Under the pieces are notes generated by a model. It worked only from the letters and a program-made list of their open reading frames with translations, was not told the origin of the DNA and searched no databases. A stretch of 64,000 nt of DNA from Paenibacillus tengchongensis (GTDB taxonomy: Bacteria; Bacillota; Bacilli; Paenibacillales; Paenibacillaceae), in assembly GCF_008973665.1 (NCBI RefSeq), contig NZ_WACP01000002.1, forward strand, positions 1-64,000, read 5' to 3'. Shown in pieces: positions 10,632 through 20,814 of the stretch. The position numbers and the translations under genes are program-made. Within the stretch, counting starts at the first letter, position 1, and each line of letters starts with the position of its first letter.

Positions 10632-11978
10632 TTAGGAAGGATTTTTAATTTTCTCCGCCAAATTATTTACCACTTTGTACAACTCCTGGTCTACCTTGAT
10701 GGACTGTGTGATCTTCTCATGCGCGTGAATAACCGTCGTATGGTCTCTCCCCCCGAAGGCTTCACCGATCTTGGGCAGTGAATAATCGGTCAATTCACGG
10801 GACAGGTACATCGCGATCTGCCGCGGAAAGGCCACAGCCTTGGTCCGTTTGCGTGCCTTGAAGTCTTCCATCCGCAGGTTGTAATACTCCCCGACCTTCT
10901 GCTGAATATCCCCGATCGTAATCATCTTCGGCCGGCTGGACGGAATGATGTCCTTCAGCGCTTCGGCTGCAAGATGCGTCGTTACATCCTGGTTGGTCAG
11001 GGACGAATAGGCAACCACCCGGATCAGCGCGCCTTCCAGTTCGCGGATGTTCGTATCAATCTGGTTCGCAATGTACATCATCGCTTCGTTCGGAATATCG
11101 AGATTCTCCGCCTTGGCCTTCTTGCGCAGAATGGCGATCCGCGTCTCCAGATCGGGCGGCTGGATATCAGTGATCAGTCCCCATTCGAACCGGGATCTCA
11201 GCCGCTCTTCCAGGGTAGGGATTTCCTTGGGCGGACGGTCACTGGAGATGATGATCTGCTTGCGTTCCTCATGGAGCGCATTAAACGTATGGAAAAATTC
11301 CTCCTGCGTCGATTCTTTGCCGGCCAGGAATTGAATATCGTCAATCAGCAAGATGTCAACGTTGCGGTACTTGTTGCGAAAGCTTTCGCCGCGGTTGTCA
11401 CGGATGGAGTTGATGAATTCATTCGTAAATTTCTCGGACGAGATGTAGATCACCTTGTGGTTGGGGTTGTGCTCCAGCACATAGTGCCCGATGGCATGCA
11501 TGAGATGGGTCTTGCCGAGTCCTACGCCGCCATACAGGAACAGCGGATTGTAGGCTTTGGCCGGCGCTTCGGCGACAGCGAGGGAAGCCGCATGCGCAAA
11601 ACGGTTGCCGGAACCGATGACGAAGGTATCAAACGTGTATTTGGGATTCAGGAGATGAGTTTGCGCTTCCTCACGCAATACCGCAGGTGATGCGGCCATC
11701 GGCTGCACGACAGGTTCTGCCGGCTTGCTCTCCTCGATGACAAACTTAACGTCGACCTGTTCGCCGGTTACCTCGTAAACTGTGGCGCCCACAAGCTTGG
11801 TATAACGGCTCTCCAGCCATTCGACAGCAAAGGTGGTGGGTGCCGAGATAATTAGGCCCTGAGGACTGAAGCTGATCGCTTTCGTCGCCTTGAACCAGGT
11901 ATCAAAGCTCGGCTTGCTCAGTTTAGTTTGGATGATTGATAAAATTTGCTGCCATAATTCGGAAGTATGGCTGTCCAC
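10632..11978 (-). CDS. dnaA: chromosomal replication initiator DnaA
   Basis: A 448-residue DnaA. Domain I is at 1-80, followed by a short variable linker. The AAA+ domain has Walker [11 protein letters not shown] at 150-159 and Walker [11 protein letters not shown]. The C-terminal helix-turn-helix has the box-recognition signature [15 protein letters not shown]. It binds DnaA boxes as an ATP form and opens oriC. The start is a GTG at 11978 with AAAGGAG 9 nt upstream. Boxes on both sides of the gene suit both origin firing and autoregulation. Confidence 0.98.
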   Translation of the reverse strand: MDSHTSELWQQILSIIQTKLSKPSFDTWFKATKAISFSPQGLIISAPTTFAVEWLESRYTKLVGATVYEVTGEQVDVKFVIEESKPAEPVVQPMAASPAVLREEAQTHLLNPKYTFDTFVIGSGNRFAHAASLAVAEAPAKAYNPLFLYGGVGLGKTHLMHAIGHYVLEHNPNHKVIYISSEKFTNEFINSIRDNRGESFRNKYRNVDILLIDDIQFLAGKESTQEEFFHTFNALHEERKQIIISSDRPPKEIPTLEERLRSRFEWGLITDIQPPDLETRIAILRKKAKAENLDIPNEAMMYIANQIDTNIRELEGALIRVVAYSSLTNQDVTTHLAAEALKDIIPSSRPKMITIGDIQQKVGEYYNLRMEDFKARKRTKAVAFPRQIAMYLSRELTDYSLPKIGEAFGGRDHTTVIHAHEKITQSIKVDQELYKVVNNLAEKIKNPS

Positions 11979-12060
11979 AGACTGTCACTCCTTTAAATCT
12001 TCCAAATGTGGCGTCAGCCAAGAAGTGGAAATGTCGAAGAAAATGGGTTTGTGCTGCATC

Positions 12061-12444
12061 TTATCCCCAATGTGCAATATAAAGAGACAAAAAAATATGG
12101 ATAAATTTGATTTGTTCACAACTTTATCCACAGCTTGTTGATAATATATAGAACAAACAAACCTATTCACATTCAAAAGTAATACCATCATAGCAAAACC
12201 ACCCTTGTTTTTCAATGAGCCTCGCTATTTTATCCACAAATTCAATCACTTGTGTATAATTTTTAGGAACACCACTACATATTGTTGATAATTTGTTCAT
12301 GGTTCGACAGGTTCCGTCATGTGGATTATTTTTTTGTACACAGGTTGTGCTCACTCGGGAGCAGTCGACTTTCTTTTTTAATCACAGGTGGATAACTGTA
12401 GATTCCTGTGGATTTCTGTTTTTTTCGCAGTGGGTTGTGGATAA
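12061..12444. other. oriC: oriC, upstream DnaA-box cluster
   Basis: Boxes found by eye: TTATCCCCA 12061-12069 (+), TTATCCATA 12096-12104 (-), TTATCCACA 12124-12132 (+), TTATCAACA 12136-12144 (-), TTATCCACA 12230-12238 (+), TTATACACA 12251-12259 (-), TTATCAACA 12283-12291 (-), TTATCCACC 12387-12395 (-) and TTATCCACA 12436-12444 (-). Three match consensus exactly; the others differ at one or two positions. The region is AT-rich, lies between the divergent dnaA and rpmH genes, and has no convincing open frame. With the dnaA-dnaN element it makes a bipartite origin. Confidence 0.9.
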
Positions 12445-12648
12445 TGCTGCTGTAAAAGAGGGGGAGAATCGGCGAGGTATAGGTTGACTTTTGGCTGGAG
12501 GTTATGGTTAAATATATAAAGGTGTTTTCTGTGAGGATATACCGCGCTAATTGATGATAAGAAATGATACTGTCCTTAAATAAAGGACGGCTTAGTCCGT
12601 TTCTGATAAATATGACAGTAATAAGTTCCTGTAAGGGAGGTGCAATAC

Positions 12649-12783
12649 ATGAGACCCACGTTCAAACCGAATGTAAGCAAGCGCAAGAAGGTACATGGTT
12701 TCCGCAAAAGAATGAGCACAAAGAACGGCCGTAAAGTGCTGGCAGCCCGCCGCCTGAAAGGCAGAAAAGTTCTGAGTGCGTAA
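12649..12783 (+). CDS. rpmH: 50S ribosomal protein L34
   Basis: A 44-residue, very basic protein starting [14 protein letters not shown] and ending LKGRKVLSA, the full expected length of L34. AGGGAGG is 9 nt upstream of the ATG. It is the first gene of the right arm, facing away from oriC, as in almost all Firmicutes. A TTGACT hexamer at 12484-12489 may belong to its promoter, but no good -10 is at the right distance. Confidence 0.98.
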   Translation: MRPTFKPNVSKRKKVHGFRKRMSTKNGRKVLAARRLKGRKVLSA

Positions 12784-12797
12784 GGTTAGGCCGCCTG

Positions 12798-12821
12798 GGA
12801 CCACTGCAGTGGTCCTTTTTT
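12798..12821 (+). terminator. terminator after rpmH
   Basis: A perfect 18-nt palindrome (GGACCACTGCAGTGGTCC) is followed by six T. Confidence 0.9.
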
Positions 12822-12831
12822 AAATGTGAAT

Positions 12832-12855
12832 ACCCCACTCAGGTGGGGTTCTTTT
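12832..12855 (+). terminator. second terminator-like hairpin after rpmH
   Basis: ACCCCAC (12832-12838) pairs with GTGGGGT (12843-12849) around a TCAG loop, followed by TCTTTT. It lies 11 nt beyond the first terminator. Confidence 0.6.
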
Positions 12856-13144
12856 AGATATATGGGCGAAACAAATCTGAGGCAGATGAATTTCTTCTAT
12901 ATATAGTATCCCGAAAAGGAAGGGCGGCTTCTGCCCGAAGCGCGCAGCCGGTTCTTCTTGTTGCCAAGCCATTGTACAAGCTCTGCAGAGAATGCCACGC
13001 CGCTCTTTGCGGAGCTTTTTTGATGTTCAATTGTCTGACTGGTGATGGCGGCATGCGGTTTACTGCAGCGCATCGCTGCCCATACTAAATTAGTAGCAAA
13101 TTTGCCGGAATGATGAACATCCGGCCGATGAATAGGAGATTCCC
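12856..13144 (+). other. rpmH-rnpA intergenic segment
   Basis: There is no gene I can support here. A further terminator-like structure lies at 12978-13021: AAGCTCTGCA pairs with a matching 3' arm ending GAGCTT, followed by six T, with an additional inner hairpin. A transcript could therefore end here independently of rpmH, possibly a small RNA, but I find no clear promoter. An rnpA promoter should lie in 13020-13130; I could not identify it. Confidence 0.35.
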
Positions 13145-13495
13145 GTGCACAAACGTTTACGATTACGAAACCGTGCCGACTTCAGCCGCGTATACCGCCA
13201 TGGGAAGTCATTTGCCAATCATCAGTTTGTGGTGTATTGGTTCAGCAGAAAAGAGGTGGAGCGGTTCCGGCTGGGGGTGTCGGTCAGCAAGAAGGTCGGA
13301 AACGCCGTTGTCCGCAACCGGATGCGAAGACTCGTGAAGGAAATCATCCGCCATCACGAGGAGGAGATCGCAGGCGGTCTGGATATGGTGTTTATCGTAA
13401 GAAAAGGAGCACTCGCCATGAATTACGCCGAGCTGGAGAAAAGTGCGCTTCATGTACTGCGCAAAGCCAAGCTCCTCAAGGCTTCACGTAAGTAG
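13145..13495 (+). CDS. rnpA: ribonuclease P protein component
   Basis: A 116-residue basic protein with the RnpA core: LRLRNRADFSRVYRHGKSF and the RNA-binding RNR motif NAVVRNRMRRLVKE. It is the protein cofactor of the RNase P ribozyme, which matures tRNA 5' ends. It starts at GTG 13145 with AGGAG 6 nt upstream. rpmH-rnpA-yidC-jag is the conserved order. Confidence 0.97.
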   Translation: MHKRLRLRNRADFSRVYRHGKSFANHQFVVYWFSRKEVERFRLGVSVSKKVGNAVVRNRMRRLVKEIIRHHEEEIAGGLDMVFIVRKGALAMNYAELEKSALHVLRKAKLLKASRK

Positions 13496-13581
13496 CGCCT
13501 GCGTAAGCGGCTTGTTTATTTGTATTCATAATTATGGTATGATTTACGGTGCAATGGAATGTTTATGAGAGGGGTTTTGAG

Positions 13582-14532
13582 GTGTCTCTATTGAAGACTA
13601 AACGGGGAAAACAGTTTCTTCTCCTCGGGGTAATGGTATTGCTGATTGCTGTTCTATCCGGGTGCGCGCCTTCGTCTACGGTTACGCACACCACGGAAGA
13701 TTTGAAGAACGGAGGCTTTTGGCAGAGTAACGTTGTGTACTACTTCGCCATCGCCCTTGATACGTTTGCCAAATGGTTTAACGGACAGTATGGACTAGCC
13801 GTCCTAGTAATGGTGATTATCGTCCGTACGCTGATTCTGCCGCTTACCCTTAAACAGGTAAGAAGCTCGCGTGCGATGCAGGCCATTCAGCCGGAGCTCC
13901 AGAAGATCCAGAAAAAATATAAAGATCAGCCGGAAAAAGTGCAGCAGGAAACGATGCGTCTCTTCCAGGAGAACAAGGTCAATCCGATGGCCGGCTGTCT
14001 GCCGCTGATCGTGCAAATGCCGATTTTTATCGCCCTGTACAATTCAATCTATTATAATCCGGATCTGCGAGAGCACTCCTTCTTGTGGCTGCAGCTTGGC
14101 GAACCGGACAAAATGTTCATCCTGCCGCTGCTCGCAGCTGCTACAACGTTCCTGCAGACACGCATGATGACCAAGATGAATCCGGTGCAGCAGCAGGGGC
14201 CAATGCAGTTCATGATGATGGTCTATCCGGTACTGATCTTCATCATGTCTTACAATTTCCCGGCTGCGTTGCCGCTTTACTGGTTCTATAGCAATGTGTA
14301 TACCATTATCCAGAACTACTTCTTGTACCGCAACAACGGAAAGACACCTGTGGTTGTCCAAGGTGACGGAAATGCTAAGGATGATACTCCTTCCGCCAAG
14401 AGCAAGAACAGTGCTACAGCCGCGAAGAACAACAGCGGCAAGGCTGGCAACTCATCGAAGAACAAATCGGGTGCTTCCGCAAGCAAGGGCAATAGCGGCA
14501 AAGGGGTAAAGGAGGCTAAAAAGTCAAAATGA
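13582..14532 (+). CDS. yidC: membrane protein insertase YidC/OxaA (SpoIIIJ type)
   Basis: A 316-residue YidC1-type insertase. A lipoprotein signal precedes the lipobox LSGC (Cys28). Five predicted membrane segments follow, including the conserved GCLPLIVQMPIFIALY region, and the tail is Lys/Ser/Ala-rich. It inserts proteins into the membrane alone or with Sec; the Bacillus orthologue is needed for sporulation sigma-G activity. I start at GTG 13582, where AGAGGGG lies 7 nt upstream; the frame is open for 11 more codons. Its stop overlaps the jag start (ATGA), implying translational coupling. Confidence 0.95.
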   Translation: MSLLKTKRGKQFLLLGVMVLLIAVLSGCAPSSTVTHTTEDLKNGGFWQSNVVYYFAIALDTFAKWFNGQYGLAVLVMVIIVRTLILPLTLKQVRSSRAMQAIQPELQKIQKKYKDQPEKVQQETMRLFQENKVNPMAGCLPLIVQMPIFIALYNSIYYNPDLREHSFLWLQLGEPDKMFILPLLAAATTFLQTRMMTKMNPVQQQGPMQFMMMVYPVLIFIMSYNFPAALPLYWFYSNVYTIIQNYFLYRNNGKTPVVVQGDGNAKDDTPSAKSKNSATAAKNNSGKAGNSSKNKSGASASKGNSGKGVKEAKKSK

Positions 14533-15263
14533 GCAAAGTCGTCGCGACAGGGAAAACCATTGAAGAAGCTGTTGAACGTGGACTTCATCAGCTTGGAGTT
14601 CAGAAGGACCGGGTCACGGTCAACGTACTTGAACAGCCATCCAAAGGATTCCTTGGTTTGATCGGTGCGAAGGATGCCAAGGTGGAGCTTACCTTGATTC
14701 CTGAAGCCGCACCGGTATCAGCGGCGAGTGCTCCGTCACTGCCTCAGCAGCCAGCAAGCAAGAGCAACCAGGAGGCGGAAGGCGGCGTGCCACGCCAAGA
14801 TTCGGGACATTCCGTGGAAGAGGCTTATACAGAGGCTGTTCATTTCATTGTGGATGTCGCAAGAACCATGGGGCTTACGGTGGAAGTGGAAATCGTGCAT
14901 ACCAAGGAAACAACGATTCTGCAAATATCCGGTCCGGATCTGGGTCTCTTGATCGGCAGAAGAGGACAAACGCTTGACGCCTTGCAATACTTGGCCAATA
15001 TTGTGGCCAACCGGTACTCTGACAGCTTCGTCCGTCTGGTACTGGATGCCGAGAACTTCCGTGAGCGCCGCAAGAAGACGCTGGAGGAATTGGCCGACCG
15101 GCTCGCGGGCCGTGTGGTCCGCACCCGCAAAGAGGTTGTGCTGGAGCCTATGTCTCCCCAGGAGCGGAAGATTATCCATTCCAGACTGCAGGATCACCAG
15201 CAGGTGAGCACCTCGAGCAAGGGCGAAGAACCGAACCGCCGTGTCGTTATTACCTTGAAGTAA
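14529..15263 (+). CDS. jag: RNA-binding protein Jag/KhpB
   Basis: A 244-residue SpoIIIJ-associated protein. The N-terminal Jag domain is at 1-52 (GKTIEEAVERGLHQLG, KGFLGLIGAKDA). A variable Ser/Gln/Ala linker is followed by a KH domain (ISGPDLGLLIGRRGQTLDAL) and an R3H domain (RLVLDAENFRERRKKTLEELA). It binds RNA and partners KhpA in other Firmicutes. It overlaps yidC by 4 nt and ends at a terminator, so yidC-jag is one unit. Confidence 0.95.
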   Translation: MSKVVATGKTIEEAVERGLHQLGVQKDRVTVNVLEQPSKGFLGLIGAKDAKVELTLIPEAAPVSAASAPSLPQQPASKSNQEAEGGVPRQDSGHSVEEAYTEAVHFIVDVARTMGLTVEVEIVHTKETTILQISGPDLGLLIGRRGQTLDALQYLANIVANRYSDSFVRLVLDAENFRERRKKTLEELADRLAGRVVRTRKEVVLEPMSPQERKIIHSRLQDHQQVSTSSKGEEPNRRVVITLK

Positions 15264-15279
15264 AGATCAATAATGCCGC

Positions 15280-15320
15280 AATGACTCCTTGACCGTGTAA
15301 GGGGTCATTGTTTTTTTGTA
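15280..15320 (+). terminator. terminator after jag
   Basis: AATGACTCCTT pairs with AAGGGGTCATT (one T-G pair) around a short loop, followed by a seven-T run. Confidence 0.9.
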
Positions 15321-15352
15321 GAAATTAAGGATTAGAGGGGTGAACCTACACT

Positions 15353-16729
15353 ATGATAAGTGACACTATCGCTGCCGTATCTACGGCTTTGGGTGAGGGA
15401 GGCATTGCCATTATCCGGGTCAGCGGGCCCCAGGCGATCCCTGAAGTGGCCAAGCTGTTCCGCAGCCGTATTCCGCTGACGGAAGCGGAATCACATACGG
15501 TGCATTACGGATATATCATCCAGCCGGAGACCGGTGAACAGATGGAGGAAGTGCTGGTTACCGTGATGAAAGGGCCGCGCTCATTTACGACCGAAGACGT
15601 GGTGGAGATCAGCGCGCATGGCGGGGTCATATCGGTAAGAAGAGTGATGGACCTGCTGCTTCAGCAGGACATCCGGCTGGCAGAGCCGGGCGAGTTCACC
15701 AAGCGTGCCTTTTTGAACGGACGGATTGATTTATCCCAGGCTGAAGCGGTAATCGATTTGATCCGTTCCAAGTCGGACCGGGCATTCTCAGTGGCCTTGA
15801 AGCAGGTTGGCGGCTCGCTGTCCCAGCGGATTCAGGCGCTGCGCCATACTTTAATCGAGACCATGGCTCATATCGAAGTAAATATTGATTATCCCGAGCA
15901 TGACGTGGAGGCACTGACGGCCGAATTCATCAAGGACAAGAGCCGGGAAGTGATGGAGGGTATCGATAAGCTTCTCAAGACAGCGGGTGAAGGAAAAATT
16001 TTGCGTGAAGGCATCACAACGGCCATTGTCGGACGTCCGAATGTTGGCAAGTCTTCGCTGCTTAACGCGCTGGCCCGTGACAATAAGGCCATTGTGACCG
16101 ATATACCCGGGACAACCCGGGACGTGATTGAGGAATATGTAACAATTAACAATATTCCGCTTAAACTGTTAGATACTGCGGGAATACGCGAAACCATGGA
16201 TATTGTGGAGAAGATTGGCGTAGAGCGCTCCAAAGCGGCGTTCAGTGAGGCCGACCTTATTCTCCTCGTGCTGAATGCCAGCGAAGAGCTGCATGAAGAC
16301 GAGCTGGCACTGATGGAACAAATCCACGGTAGACAAGCATTGGTGATCATGAATAAAATGGACTTACCGCCCCGTCTGGACAAAAGAAAGCTTCTTCACT
16401 TTTTTAATGAAGATAGCATTGTTCCGATGTCTGTGCTGGAGGAGGAGGGTCTGGATAAGCTGGAGGAAGCTATCTCCGCATTATTCTTCGGAGGCAAGCT
16501 AGAATCCGGCGATTTGACCTATGTCAGCAATGTCCGGCATATTGCCTTGCTCAAGAAGGCCCGTAAGTCCCTGCAGGATGCATATGAGGCTGCAGACATG
16601 CTGGTGCCGATTGATATGATACAAATTGATGTGCGGCTGGCCTGGGAGCAGCTTGGCGAAATAATCGGCGACACCGCCGCAGACTCGCTGCTGGATCAGA
16701 TCTTCTCGCAGTTCTGCTTAGGTAAATAA
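15353..16729 (+). CDS. mnmE: tRNA modification GTPase MnmE
   Basis: A 458-residue protein with an N-terminal tetrahydrofolate-binding domain, a helical domain and an inserted Ras-like G domain ([36 protein letters not shown]). It ends in the conserved CLGK motif with the catalytic cysteine. With MnmG it makes cmnm5-type modifications at the wobble uridine. GAGGGGTGA lies 9 nt before the ATG. It heads the mnmE-mnmG-rsmG unit. Confidence 0.98.
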   Translation: MISDTIAAVSTALGEGGIAIIRVSGPQAIPEVAKLFRSRIPLTEAESHTVHYGYIIQPETGEQMEEVLVTVMKGPRSFTTEDVVEISAHGGVISVRRVMDLLLQQDIRLAEPGEFTKRAFLNGRIDLSQAEAVIDLIRSKSDRAFSVALKQVGGSLSQRIQALRHTLIETMAHIEVNIDYPEHDVEALTAEFIKDKSREVMEGIDKLLKTAGEGKILREGITTAIVGRPNVGKSSLLNALARDNKAIVTDIPGTTRDVIEEYVTINNIPLKLLDTAGIRETMDIVEKIGVERSKAAFSEADLILLVLNASEELHEDELALMEQIHGRQALVIMNKMDLPPRLDKRKLLHFFNEDSIVPMSVLEEEGLDKLEEAISALFFGGKLESGDLTYVSNVRHIALLKKARKSLQDAYEAADMLVPIDMIQIDVRLAWEQLGEIIGDTAADSLLDQIFSQFCLGK

Positions 16730-16815
16730 CAAGTCTTTCTGAGCGGAAGACCTGTAGACTATATACTAACGGAAACGGTGCTTAACGCTGTTTCACAATC
16801 AGGAGGTAAACATTC

Positions 16816-18702
16816 ATGAGTTATGATGGAGGCAGCTATGACGTAATCGTCATCGGTGCAGGCCATGCCGGCTGCGAAGCCGCCCTGGCTGCGGCCCGGA
16901 TGGGCTGCCGCACGCTGATGATTACAATAAATCTGGATATGGTCGCATTCATGCCATGCAACCCATCCATTGGCGGACCGGCCAAAGGCCATGTCGTGCG
17001 GGAGATTGACGCCCTCGGCGGTGAAATGGGCCGCAATATTGACAAGACATTTATTCAGCTGCGGATGCTGAATACAGGCAAAGGTCCGGCGGTGCATGCT
17101 CTGCGGGCCCAGGCTGACAAATTTCTGTACCAGCATACGATGAAAGAAACGATGGAGAAGACACCAAACTTGACGCTTCGTCAGGGAATGGTGGAGGAAT
17201 TGATCGTCGAGGATGGTCATGTCTCCGGAGTCATTACCAAGACTGGAACAGTATATCACAGCAAAACTGTTATACTGACCACGGGAACTTATCTGCGCGG
17301 CAAGGTTATCATGGGTGAACTGACGTATGAGAGCGGCCCGAACAACCAGCAGCCTTCCGTGAAGCTGTCGGAGAATTTGCGGGAGCTGGGCTTTGAGCTC
17401 GTACGCTTCAAGACCGGAACACCGCCGCGTGTTCATAAAGATACCATTGATTTTTCGAAGACGGAGATCCAGCCTGGAGACGAACACCCCAAGTTCTTCT
17501 CCTACGAAACGAAGTCATCCAACAATGAGCAGTTGCCATGCTGGCTGACCTATACTTCGGAGGTGACGCATCAGATTATTAACGACAATCTGCATCGCGC
17601 ACCGATGTTCACCGGTATTATTGAAGGAACAGGCCCACGGTACTGCCCATCGATTGAAGATAAGGTTGTGCGCTTCAGCGATAAATCAAAGCATCAGATC
17701 TTCCTCGAACCGGAAGGGAAGAATACCTCCGAATACTATGTGCAGGGACTGTCCACCAGTCTTCCCGAAGATGTACAGCTGGCTATTCTGCGTTCCATAC
17801 CGGGAATGGAAAAGGTTGAAATGATGCGCAATGGTTATGCTATTGAGTATGATGCGATGGTACCTACCCAACTGTGGCCTTCCCTGGAAACGAAACGTTT
17901 ACCGGGGCTGTTTACAGCCGGTCAGATTAACGGAACTTCCGGATATGAGGAAGCGGCAGGCCAAGGGATTATGGCTGGAATTAACGCTGCACGCAAAGTC
18001 CAGGGCAAGGAGCCGGTGGTGCTTGACCGTTCGCAAGGATATATCGGGGTACTGATCGATGATCTGGTCACCAAAGGTACCAATGAACCTTACCGCCTAC
18101 TGACCTCACGAGCCGAATACCGGCTGTTGCTGCGCCATGACAATGCCGATCTGCGCCTGACGCCTATCGGGTATGATATTGGTCTGATTACCGAGGAACG
18201 TTATGCTGCATTTACCGATAAGAAAGCCCGCGTTGAACGTGAGATCACCCGGTTACAGGAGACTAAGGTAAAACCGAATGAGGTAAATGAAGCACTTGCC
18301 GATTTCAACTCGGCCCCAATTGTTGATGGCAGCAATCTGCTGACCCTGATGCGCCGTCCGGAAGTGGAATACAGCTTTGTAGACCGGATCTCACCATCTG
18401 CTGAGGATTTGGATGACGAGATGAAGGAACAGGTTGAGATTCAAATCAAGTATGCCGGTTATATCGAGAAACAGCTGCAGCATGTAGAGAAATTGCAAAA
18501 GATGGAGCAGAAGAAAATCCCTGAAGATATTAATTATAACGATATTCATGGACTTGCAATGGAAGCGCGCCAAAAGCTGACGAAAATTGCTCCAATCTCC
18601 ATCGGCCAAGCTTCCCGTATCTCGGGTGTAACGCCTGCGGATATTTCTATTCTGCTGGTCTATTTGGAGCACTATAACCGTGTGACGGCAGCGAAAGGAT
18701 AA
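16816..18702 (+). CDS. mnmG: tRNA uridine-5-carboxymethylaminomethyl modification enzyme MnmG
   Basis: A 628-residue FAD-binding partner of MnmE. The dinucleotide fold [15 protein letters not shown] is near the N-terminus. The family signatures [15 protein letters not shown] (here [11 protein letters not shown]) and [16 protein letters not shown] follow, and the C-terminal helical domain binds MnmE. AGGAGG lies 9 nt upstream of the ATG. Confidence 0.98.
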   Translation: MSYDGGSYDVIVIGAGHAGCEAALAAARMGCRTLMITINLDMVAFMPCNPSIGGPAKGHVVREIDALGGEMGRNIDKTFIQLRMLNTGKGPAVHALRAQADKFLYQHTMKETMEKTPNLTLRQGMVEELIVEDGHVSGVITKTGTVYHSKTVILTTGTYLRGKVIMGELTYESGPNNQQPSVKLSENLRELGFELVRFKTGTPPRVHKDTIDFSKTEIQPGDEHPKFFSYETKSSNNEQLPCWLTYTSEVTHQIINDNLHRAPMFTGIIEGTGPRYCPSIEDKVVRFSDKSKHQIFLEPEGKNTSEYYVQGLSTSLPEDVQLAILRSIPGMEKVEMMRNGYAIEYDAMVPTQLWPSLETKRLPGLFTAGQINGTSGYEEAAGQGIMAGINAARKVQGKEPVVLDRSQGYIGVLIDDLVTKGTNEPYRLLTSRAEYRLLLRHDNADLRLTPIGYDIGLITEERYAAFTDKKARVEREITRLQETKVKPNEVNEALADFNSAPIVDGSNLLTLMRRPEVEYSFVDRISPSAEDLDDEMKEQVEIQIKYAGYIEKQLQHVEKLQKMEQKKIPEDINYNDIHGLAMEARQKLTKIAPISIGQASRISGVTPADISILLVYLEHYNRVTAAKG

Positions 18703-18705
18703 GCA

Positions 18706-19428
18706 ATGGATCAGATTACAGAACAGTTTACGGCCCTTCTGAAGCAGCAGGGGATAGAGCTGTCTTCAGCTCAGTTATCGCAGTTTGAGCTTTATTATCA
18801 GGAACTGGTATCCTGGAATGAGAAAATGAATTTGACCGGAATTACAGAACGGGCCCAGGTCTATATGAAGCATTTCTATGATTCGCTTTCACTTTCGTTC
18901 TATTTAAATATGGAGGAGGTTCAGCGGCTCGCCGATATTGGATCTGGCGCCGGGTTCCCTGGTATACCCTTAAAAATTGCTTTTCCACATATAAAGCTGA
19001 CCATCGTTGACTCTTTGGCTAAAAGGATTAGCTTCCTGCAGCACATATGTGATGAATTAAAATTAACCGGAGTTGAACTAATTCACGGCCGGGCTGAGGA
19101 TATCGCCAGACAGCCGGCTCACCGTGACGCTTATGATGTTGTAACAGCACGGGCAGTTGCCCGGCTGGCGCTCCTCAATGAATTCTGCTTGCCCTTTACC
19201 CGTCAGAGCGGGGTATTCGCAGCCATGAAGGGCAGTGATCCTACTGAAGAAGTAGCAGAAGCACGAAAGAGCCTTAAGGAATTGCGCGCAGCTCTCGATC
19301 GGGTGGAAGCTTTCCGGCTTCCGGTGGAGGACTCTGATCGCCACATCGTGCTGATTCACAAAAACGGAGCTACTCCTGCTAAGTATCCCCGTAAGGCGGG
19401 AATTCCTGCCAAGTCACCGCTCATTTAA
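18706..19428 (+). CDS. rsmG: 16S rRNA (guanine-N7) methyltransferase RsmG
   Basis: A 240-residue SAM-dependent methyltransferase (GidB) with the SAM loop DIGSGAGFPGIPLKI and the segment TARAVARLALLNEF. It methylates 16S rRNA in the 530 loop. It begins 3 nt after the mnmG stop, so the two are coupled. A parS site begins 2 nt after its stop codon. Confidence 0.97.
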   Translation: MDQITEQFTALLKQQGIELSSAQLSQFELYYQELVSWNEKMNLTGITERAQVYMKHFYDSLSLSFYLNMEEVQRLADIGSGAGFPGIPLKIAFPHIKLTIVDSLAKRISFLQHICDELKLTGVELIHGRAEDIARQPAHRDAYDVVTARAVARLALLNEFCLPFTRQSGVFAAMKGSDPTEEVAEARKSLKELRAALDRVEAFRLPVEDSDRHIVLIHKNGATPAKYPRKAGIPAKSPLI

Positions 19429-19429
19429 T

Positions 19430-19445
19430 TGTTTCACGTGAAACA
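19430..19445. promoter_or_regulatory. parS centromere site 1
   Basis: TGTTTCACGTGAAACA, a perfect 16-bp palindrome, matches the bacterial parS consensus exactly. It lies between rsmG and noc, about 7 kb from oriC, and should be a ParB (Spo0J) loading site. Confidence 0.95.
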
Positions 19446-19469
19446 ATAGGAATGGAAACATATAACACA

Positions 19470-19511
19470 AAGATCAAGTTCTCTCGCAGAGAGCTTGATC
19501 TTTTTTTTTGT
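19470..19511 (+). terminator. terminator after rsmG
   Basis: AAGATCAAG plus TCTCT pair with AGAGA plus CTTGATCTT around a small loop, followed by nine T. It ends the mnmE-mnmG-rsmG transcript. Confidence 0.92.
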
Positions 19512-19815
19512 GAATCAAATTTATAAATTCATGCGAAATCAATGATGAAACAGGAAAAATAGGTCTAAACGGAGAATAGGATTATTGGCAGAAAAGTGAT
19601 AGAATAATATAGTAAGACTTTTGAAGAAATAGTAGTTAAGCAGCAATCAACCGGGATGATCCGGCTCCTGCTGGATGAAGTATTGTCATCGGTCCTGATA
19701 AAGCAACATAAATGCAGAACCATGACATACTCCTTCCCCGAACCGTACGATCTGCTTTTTGTTCGTAAGAGTCAAAAGAATCGTACTATAATGAAACTAG
19801 GTGGTAATGAACGGA
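19512..19815 (+). other. rsmG-noc intergenic segment
   Basis: No gene is supported. TATAAT at 19787-19792 is a plausible -10 for noc, but its upstream TTGTTC lies 22 bp away, too far for a standard promoter. The rest is featureless to my eye. Confidence 0.4.
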
Positions 19816-20631
19816 ATGAAAGAACAATTCACCAAGCTTTTTGGATTTACTGAGCGGAGCAGCGGAGAAGAGATCAAACAAATCCCGGTTCATGAGGTCA
19901 TCAGCAGTCCTTATCAGCCCCGGACCATATTCGATGACGAGAAGATCGAGGAGCTCTGTCAGACCATCAAAACTCATGGTGTGATTCAGCCCATCGTGGT
20001 ACGCTACCGAGATTCCAAGTATGAAATCATTGCCGGTGAACGGCGCTGGCGTGCTGTGAAGAAGCTGGGGCTGGAGTCAATTCCCGCCATTGTGCGTGAG
20101 TTTAATGATTCACAGGCTGCTTCTATTGCTCTAATTGAAAATTTGCAGCGTGAAGGCTTGACTTCCATTGAAGAAGCCATTGCTTACCAGAAACTTATAG
20201 ATTTACATCAACTGACCCAGGAGAGCCTTGCACAACGGCTTGGCAAAAGCCAGTCCACGATCGCCAATAAAATCCGCCTGCTGCAGCTGCCGGAAGAAGT
20301 AAAGACCGCTTTAATGGAACGGCAAATTACAGAGCGTCATGCCCGTTCGCTATTGTCGCTTGACAGTGTTGAAATGCAATTGAAGGTGCTTGGTGAGATC
20401 ATCTCCAAAGGGCTGAATGTAAAGCAGACGGAAGCCAGAATTGCCTTCTACAAAGCCTCCTCGCAAACCAAGAAAGCGAAACGGATATCGTATACTAAAG
20501 ATGTCCGTCTCGCACTTAATACCATCCGTCAATCCATTGACATGGTATCCGGATCGGGTATGGAGATTAAGACTTCAGAAAACGATCGTGGAGACCATTA
20601 CGAGATTGTCATTCAGATCCCAAAACGATAG
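19816..20631 (+). CDS. noc: nucleoid occlusion protein Noc
   Basis: A 271-residue ParB paralogue. A short N-terminal amphipathic segment ([11 protein letters not shown]) corresponds to the membrane-targeting helix of Noc. The ParB/Srx domain follows with the CTP-binding motifs GERRWRAV and ENLQRE, then a helix-turn-helix ([19 protein letters not shown]). It binds its own DNA sites, spreads using CTP and blocks division over the nucleoid. I start at ATG 19816, with AGGTGG 11 nt upstream. Its place just upstream of soj-spo0J supports Noc rather than a second Spo0J. Confidence 0.93.
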   Translation: MKEQFTKLFGFTERSSGEEIKQIPVHEVISSPYQPRTIFDDEKIEELCQTIKTHGVIQPIVVRYRDSKYEIIAGERRWRAVKKLGLESIPAIVREFNDSQAASIALIENLQREGLTSIEEAIAYQKLIDLHQLTQESLAQRLGKSQSTIANKIRLLQLPEEVKTALMERQITERHARSLLSLDSVEMQLKVLGEIISKGLNVKQTEARIAFYKASSQTKKAKRISYTKDVRLALNTIRQSIDMVSGSGMEIKTSENDRGDHYEIVIQIPKR

Positions 20632-20647
20632 ATGGATTCAAAAGCTG

Positions 20648-20680
20648 AAGGCGGCCCTGAGGTGATTGGCCGCCTTTTCT
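20648..20680 (+). terminator. terminator after noc
   Basis: AAGGCGGCC pairs with GGCCGCCTT around an 11-nt loop, followed by TTTTCT. Confidence 0.85.
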
Positions 20681-20814
20681 GTGACCTGCCTCGGAGTATA
20701 TACCTTGGTGTGGAAATCCAAAATCAGTGCAAGGATGTTCCAATGCAAGGCGGTTACAACGCTACAACTTACGATCTACAAGATGACTCTTTCTAACAAT
20801 TCGAGGTGAACTTA

